From assembly GCA_015499995.1 (NCBI GenBank), contig JADNRV010000062.1, forward strand, positions 186,001 to 250,000: a stretch of 64,000 bases of DNA, in the 5' to 3' direction. The translations under genes were made by a program, and so were the position numbers. Numbering within the stretch: position 1 is the stretch's first letter; the number at the start of each line of letters is the position of its first letter. Below are positions 60,801-64,000 of the stretch, piece after piece. This stretch comes from Flammula alnicola. Lineage: Eukaryota > Basidiomycota > Agaricomycetes > Agaricales > Strophariaceae. Below the pieces are notes generated by a model that had not been told where the DNA came from, made no database searches, and was given only the letters and a program-made list of their open reading frames with translations.

Positions 60801-62333
60801 AAAGCACACATGACCGGGGAGGCCTAAAGATCGATGATACCTACGTAGACTTCGAAAAGATTTCGTAAGTCCTTTCCTTGCATTTTCATGCCGTTAAAGA
60901 GACTCAATTTACCTTATGCATAGGTATGGAATCCCAGTAGAACGGAAGATCAAGGTTCGGAATATGAGCAAGGCATGTCGGAGGAGTATCACGTTCCTTG
61001 GCAATCGTTCCAAACGTTCACTCGTCTGCGCAGAGCCCGTGTGCCTTCCGATTCGTTCCTGTTCAACTCGATTCTCCAATTTGTAAGTGACTATATGTGC
61101 ATAACCCCGATACTAGTCCATTTATATCTTCTTCTAGGTCCTGAATGGTTAAATATCTATCCTATGATGGTCCGTTTTCCACTGCATTCTCCGTGTAACC
61201 GCTGACGATCTTCCAGGGGGTACTTCTTCCAGATGAGGTTATGGATATCACCTTGAGCGCCTACGTCGACAATAATATCGCCTCCATTCTCAATCTGAGA
61301 CCCAAAGACTTGAGCGGGACATTGATTTTGCATACGGTAATGGGGAAGGACCATTTTATATCGGTGTCAGGGGAATATCGTCAGTCTCTTCCTCTTCATT
61401 ACAACAATTTATTATCGGGAGCGAGCTAAATTACTGCGATAGAGTATACCTGTTTCGCCAACAAACTCTCCCGACTGACGAGGCTCCGAGGCTCAATAAG
61501 ATCGATGGAGTCGCCCAACGACCTCCTCCCGGAGAATCACTCGATCAATGCACCCCGAGAGATAATGCGGCTCATCAATTGGATGATGACGGACACCACA
61601 AACGCGGTACCGGATCATCTACTGTTCGGTCGATCTCATGTACTTACACTGGGCAGGGCGACATGTTCCTTGCTCGGGCCAACGAAAATATCGTGAAAAA
61701 TATTAGAGAAGTAAGGATGGATATTTTTCTGCTTAACAAGTCGAATTGAATCTTTCTATTGCCCTAGTGTCTGGATACAGGGGTCGAGTTTCCGTATAAG
61801 CCGGAAACTTCAAACCCGCAAATACCTATTGCGTTCGCTGCCACACTACTGGAACTTTTAGAGTCTCTATCCGACGCAATAATACCTGCGCCGTTGCACC
61901 CGCGGTGCCTGGAGATGACCAATCGTGATGAAGCATTCGAGGTGTGTCTTACCGTGCGTTCCCTTACACGCGGTCTTAATGATCTCCATCTTAGCTTCTC
62001 GATGCCCTACCGCCGGCGTCTGTTAATGTTCGTCCTGTTTTTGATATGAAATTTGACGGTCCGCGATGCGATCCTTACCAACAAAATCTCAATAGGTCTG
62101 GATTTCTGTCACTGCCTTCTTGCATTACATCTGTCAAGCCTCCAAGAACGAAGATCAAACAGAGCGTATTGGTAAGTCCCATTCCGTAAGATCCCACCTT
62201 GCAGATAGCCTGACCGCTATTCGACCCAGCGACCGTTCTCGCTCCCGTCCTTCTTCGTGACGATATCGCTTCCTTAACGCCGCCTATATCGCCCATTGGG
62301 AAGCGCAATTTCTTGTTGTACTTTATTAGTTGA
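57896..62333 (+). CDS. OCRL/INPP5B-like inositol polyphosphate 5-phosphatase
   Basis: Removes the 5-phosphate of phosphoinositides such as PI(4,5)P2 on endosomal and Golgi membranes. At least fifteen exons. The N-terminal region has LFICKYKSGLNGRPDELDIQ. The catalytic domain starts LRLGTFNVNGKMPSQDLSAW and continues LVLGFQELDLSTEALI, GAGILGVMGNKGGIAV, FTFVNAHLAAFDEMVDKRN, FWMGDLNYRVDIPD, KPAWTDRILYMHG and MSDHRPVAADFSVD, all 5-phosphatase signatures. An ASH-like segment follows, then a RhoGAP-like end (VMDITLSAYVDNNIASI, LLDALPPASVNVWISVTAFL, TVLAPVLLRDD, KRNFLLYFIS). FWM-G-DLNYR is assembled across a 4 nt exon (60074-60077). Stop TGA at 62331-62333. Some 3' exon junctions were not fully traced. 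Confidence 0.87.
60074..60077 (+). other. 4-nt microexon GGAG in the phosphatase gene
   Basis: Upstream exon ends FWM (ATG at 59999-60001) at a GTAGGT donor. The intron 60002-60073 ends in ACATAG, GGAG is retained, and the intron 60078-60132 runs GTGCGT...GATTAG. The next exon starts AC TTG AAC TAC. Together: FWM-G-D-LNYR. The family demands GDLNYR here, and no other splice choice gives the Gly-Asp pair. Confidence 0.75.
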
Positions 62334-63130
62334 TTACAGGTGCGAGGATTAATGTATATGTATCTTTGAAACATTCCATAGAGTGGATATTAACTGCTCA
62401 AGTGTCGAGAAATCCGACGTCCACAAGGCACTTTGTTCTTATCGTAAATACCCTATGTACATAGTTGTTTTGCTGGAATAGAAATACCACCTAGTTTCTT
62501 TGAGCATGCAGTTCCGACTAGATGAAAGAAGACCATCGAACTAAATAAAATACAGCTAATGGACATCTCCATACTCGTTTACCTCGACCCACTCAACAAC
62601 AACTCCAAGCCGCTCTATCTTAATACTTCCCTGGTCACCAGTCAACGTTCAACGCTGAGCGCTGAAGTCCAGCACGGCAAGAAGGACCAACTCTATTCAT
62701 CGAGCGATGGCAGAGATCCTCGGCTAGATTAGATTAGATTAGATCAGAGGCTGTGCATGTCCATAGATAGATGCCAGCGGAACTCATGGTTGCCTCACCT
62801 CTTGCCTGCGACGCTATACTGCACGGCGTGCTCGACGCGCATGCCTCCTAGAGTCCAGTCTGATTGGACTGCTCCAACGGCATCTTCCAATTCTTCCAAC
62901 GGGTTATCAGTGTGGCTTTGTTTGTACTGACAAGTGCAGGCAAGGTGGACGTTTGGCAAATGAATTCTTTTCAAGTTTGCAAATGGTTCAAGGGTCCTTT
63001 GTTCGACAAACTCCGCAAGCGACTGGATGCTGGTGGTCTCTGGCTTCGTTAACACCCTAGAAAACATGTTGAAATCGGCAGGAATCTTTCTTTCTTTCCT
63101 CCACCACCAAATTTCCCAGTAGGCACAAGT
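62334..63130. other. Intergenic with TTAGA microsatellite
   Basis: 3' flank of the phosphatase and 5' flank of the glucanase. ctagattagattagattaga (62726-62745) is a five-base repeat. No gene. Confidence 0.55.
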
Positions 63131-64000
63131 ATGGCTGAACGGCCCTTCTCAGTTGTGTCGAGCGAATCTGCCGCCCTCGCGGCCAACTTCCCTTTACCCA
63201 ACGACGATTCTGCCTCTTCCATCCGCGAACCTCGTGCACCCTACCTCTCCGAAGTCGCCCCCGCCACGACAGAATCGCCACGAGACTCTAAGACCTTCCT
63301 GCAGGCAACTCCTAATGATTCTGGGATGCTTCTTGCAAGCAAGTATCAACCATTGCCGCAAGAAGACCCTGGCGCAACCGATACTAAAGCCAAACGCCGT
63401 CCACTCCTTCTCGTCTTCATTGCCTGCTTTGCTCTCGTAGTAGTGGCTCTTGCGGTCATGCTACCTGTATATTTGACTGTTATTAGGCCACACTCTTCGT
63501 CGACGGCGCAGCGACCTGCAACAGCTGCAGGTCCAACAACTGCTGGCGGTGGCGGCGAGAGCCCGACCACTCCAATATCAGCAGAAGCGATTACTGGAGG
63601 TGATGGATCGACCGTCAAAGCCGGCGACGGGTCAACCTTTACCTACAGGAACCAGTTTGGTGGAATTTGTAAGTTTTTTTTTTGTTTTCGTTAGCGAGGC
63701 GGAGATTGTTGGGTTGTTCGTCATGCGGGGTCCACCGCCTAAAGTGCGACTTTGCTAGATGAGCTATTTTTATCGAGGCTTCCTTAATGAAAGATCGACG
63801 CCTTAAGCCAAATTCTGACGCCGTCTTGTTGCCAGGGTATGCCGATCCCAACGATCCTTACAACAACAATGCATATCCAAACTCATGGACTCCGCCTCTC
63901 AACCAGAGTTGGAACTTTGGTACAAATCGTATATATGGGTACGCAAGCAATACATCTACCGCCGCAGAACACCTAATTGATTATCATCGTGTCTTCCAGT
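63131..64000 (+). CDS. Membrane-anchored exo-beta-1,3-glucanase (GH5-type), N-terminal part
   Basis: Type II membrane protein acting on cell-wall beta-1,3-glucan. Exon 1 (63131-63668) encodes a cytosolic tail of about 95 aa, a basic stop (KAKRRP), one membrane span (LLLVFIACFALVVVALAVML) and a Ser/Thr/Gly-rich stalk. It ends GDGSTFTYRNQFGGI. Exon 2 (63836-63938) continues WYADPNDPYNNNAYPNSWTP and SWNFGTNRIYG, and the next exon starts at 64000 after an acceptor. Fungal GH5 (subfamily 9-like) glucanases continue VNLGGWLV at this point. The catalytic Glu residues lie outside the window. Cut off at the window edge. Confidence 0.82.

Overview
The window is nuclear DNA of a filamentous basidiomycete, almost certainly an agaricomycete. 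The evidence is dense 50-70 bp introns in nearly every gene, a Clp1-like developmental protein, a Plavaka-type transposase, a decayed DIRS retroelement, a protein resembling the DUF6532 family, and small expansions of BTB/POZ and F-box/LRR proteins. All family names come from motifs read in spliced translations; no database search was run.

Layout. 1-260: last exons of ribosomal protein eL27. 1067-1893: a two-exon orphan gene. 1905-20340: a tandem BTB/POZ gene family on the minus strand, with three complete copies (2175-3118, 12953-13894, 19214-20166) and one 5' fragment (3804-3889). Each copy is linked to a shared upstream element. Between the copies lie a PHD-containing SNF2 chromatin remodeller (4714-8662, 20 exons), a transposase N-terminal relic (9533-10026) and a seven-exon low-complexity gene (10251-11561). 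A decayed DIRS element of about 4.85 kb (14016-18861) sits inside the upstream region of BTB copy 2.

21032-29000: two paralogous small membrane proteins flank an F-box-like gene. A multi-pass membrane protein and a Clp1-like gene follow. 28980-34541 is gene-poor with no gene I can defend. 34542-40242: an alpha/beta hydrolase, a HET-domain protein and a cytochrome P450, all on the minus strand. 41647-43209: an LRR/F-box-like gene broken by a 779 bp element with ~120 bp inverted termini and a 9 bp target duplication (Mutator-like MITE).

43880-53731: a transposon island. It holds a CTAG-rich tract, fragmentary genes, a 195 bp tandem duplication, a GMC oxidoreductase fragment, an apparently intact Plavaka-type transposase (1039 aa) and a divergently transcribed DUF6532-like gene. 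54015-64000: housekeeping genes return, with an F-box/LRR protein, a cyclophilin-40, an OCRL-like inositol 5-phosphatase whose catalytic motif is spliced through a 4 nt exon, and the start of a membrane-anchored exo-beta-1,3-glucanase.

The genes do not form an obvious pathway. The main theme is how transposons have reshaped duplicated gene families: separating a gene from its upstream element (DIRS), splitting a coding exon (MITE) and lying beside a fragment of a metabolic gene (Plavaka island).
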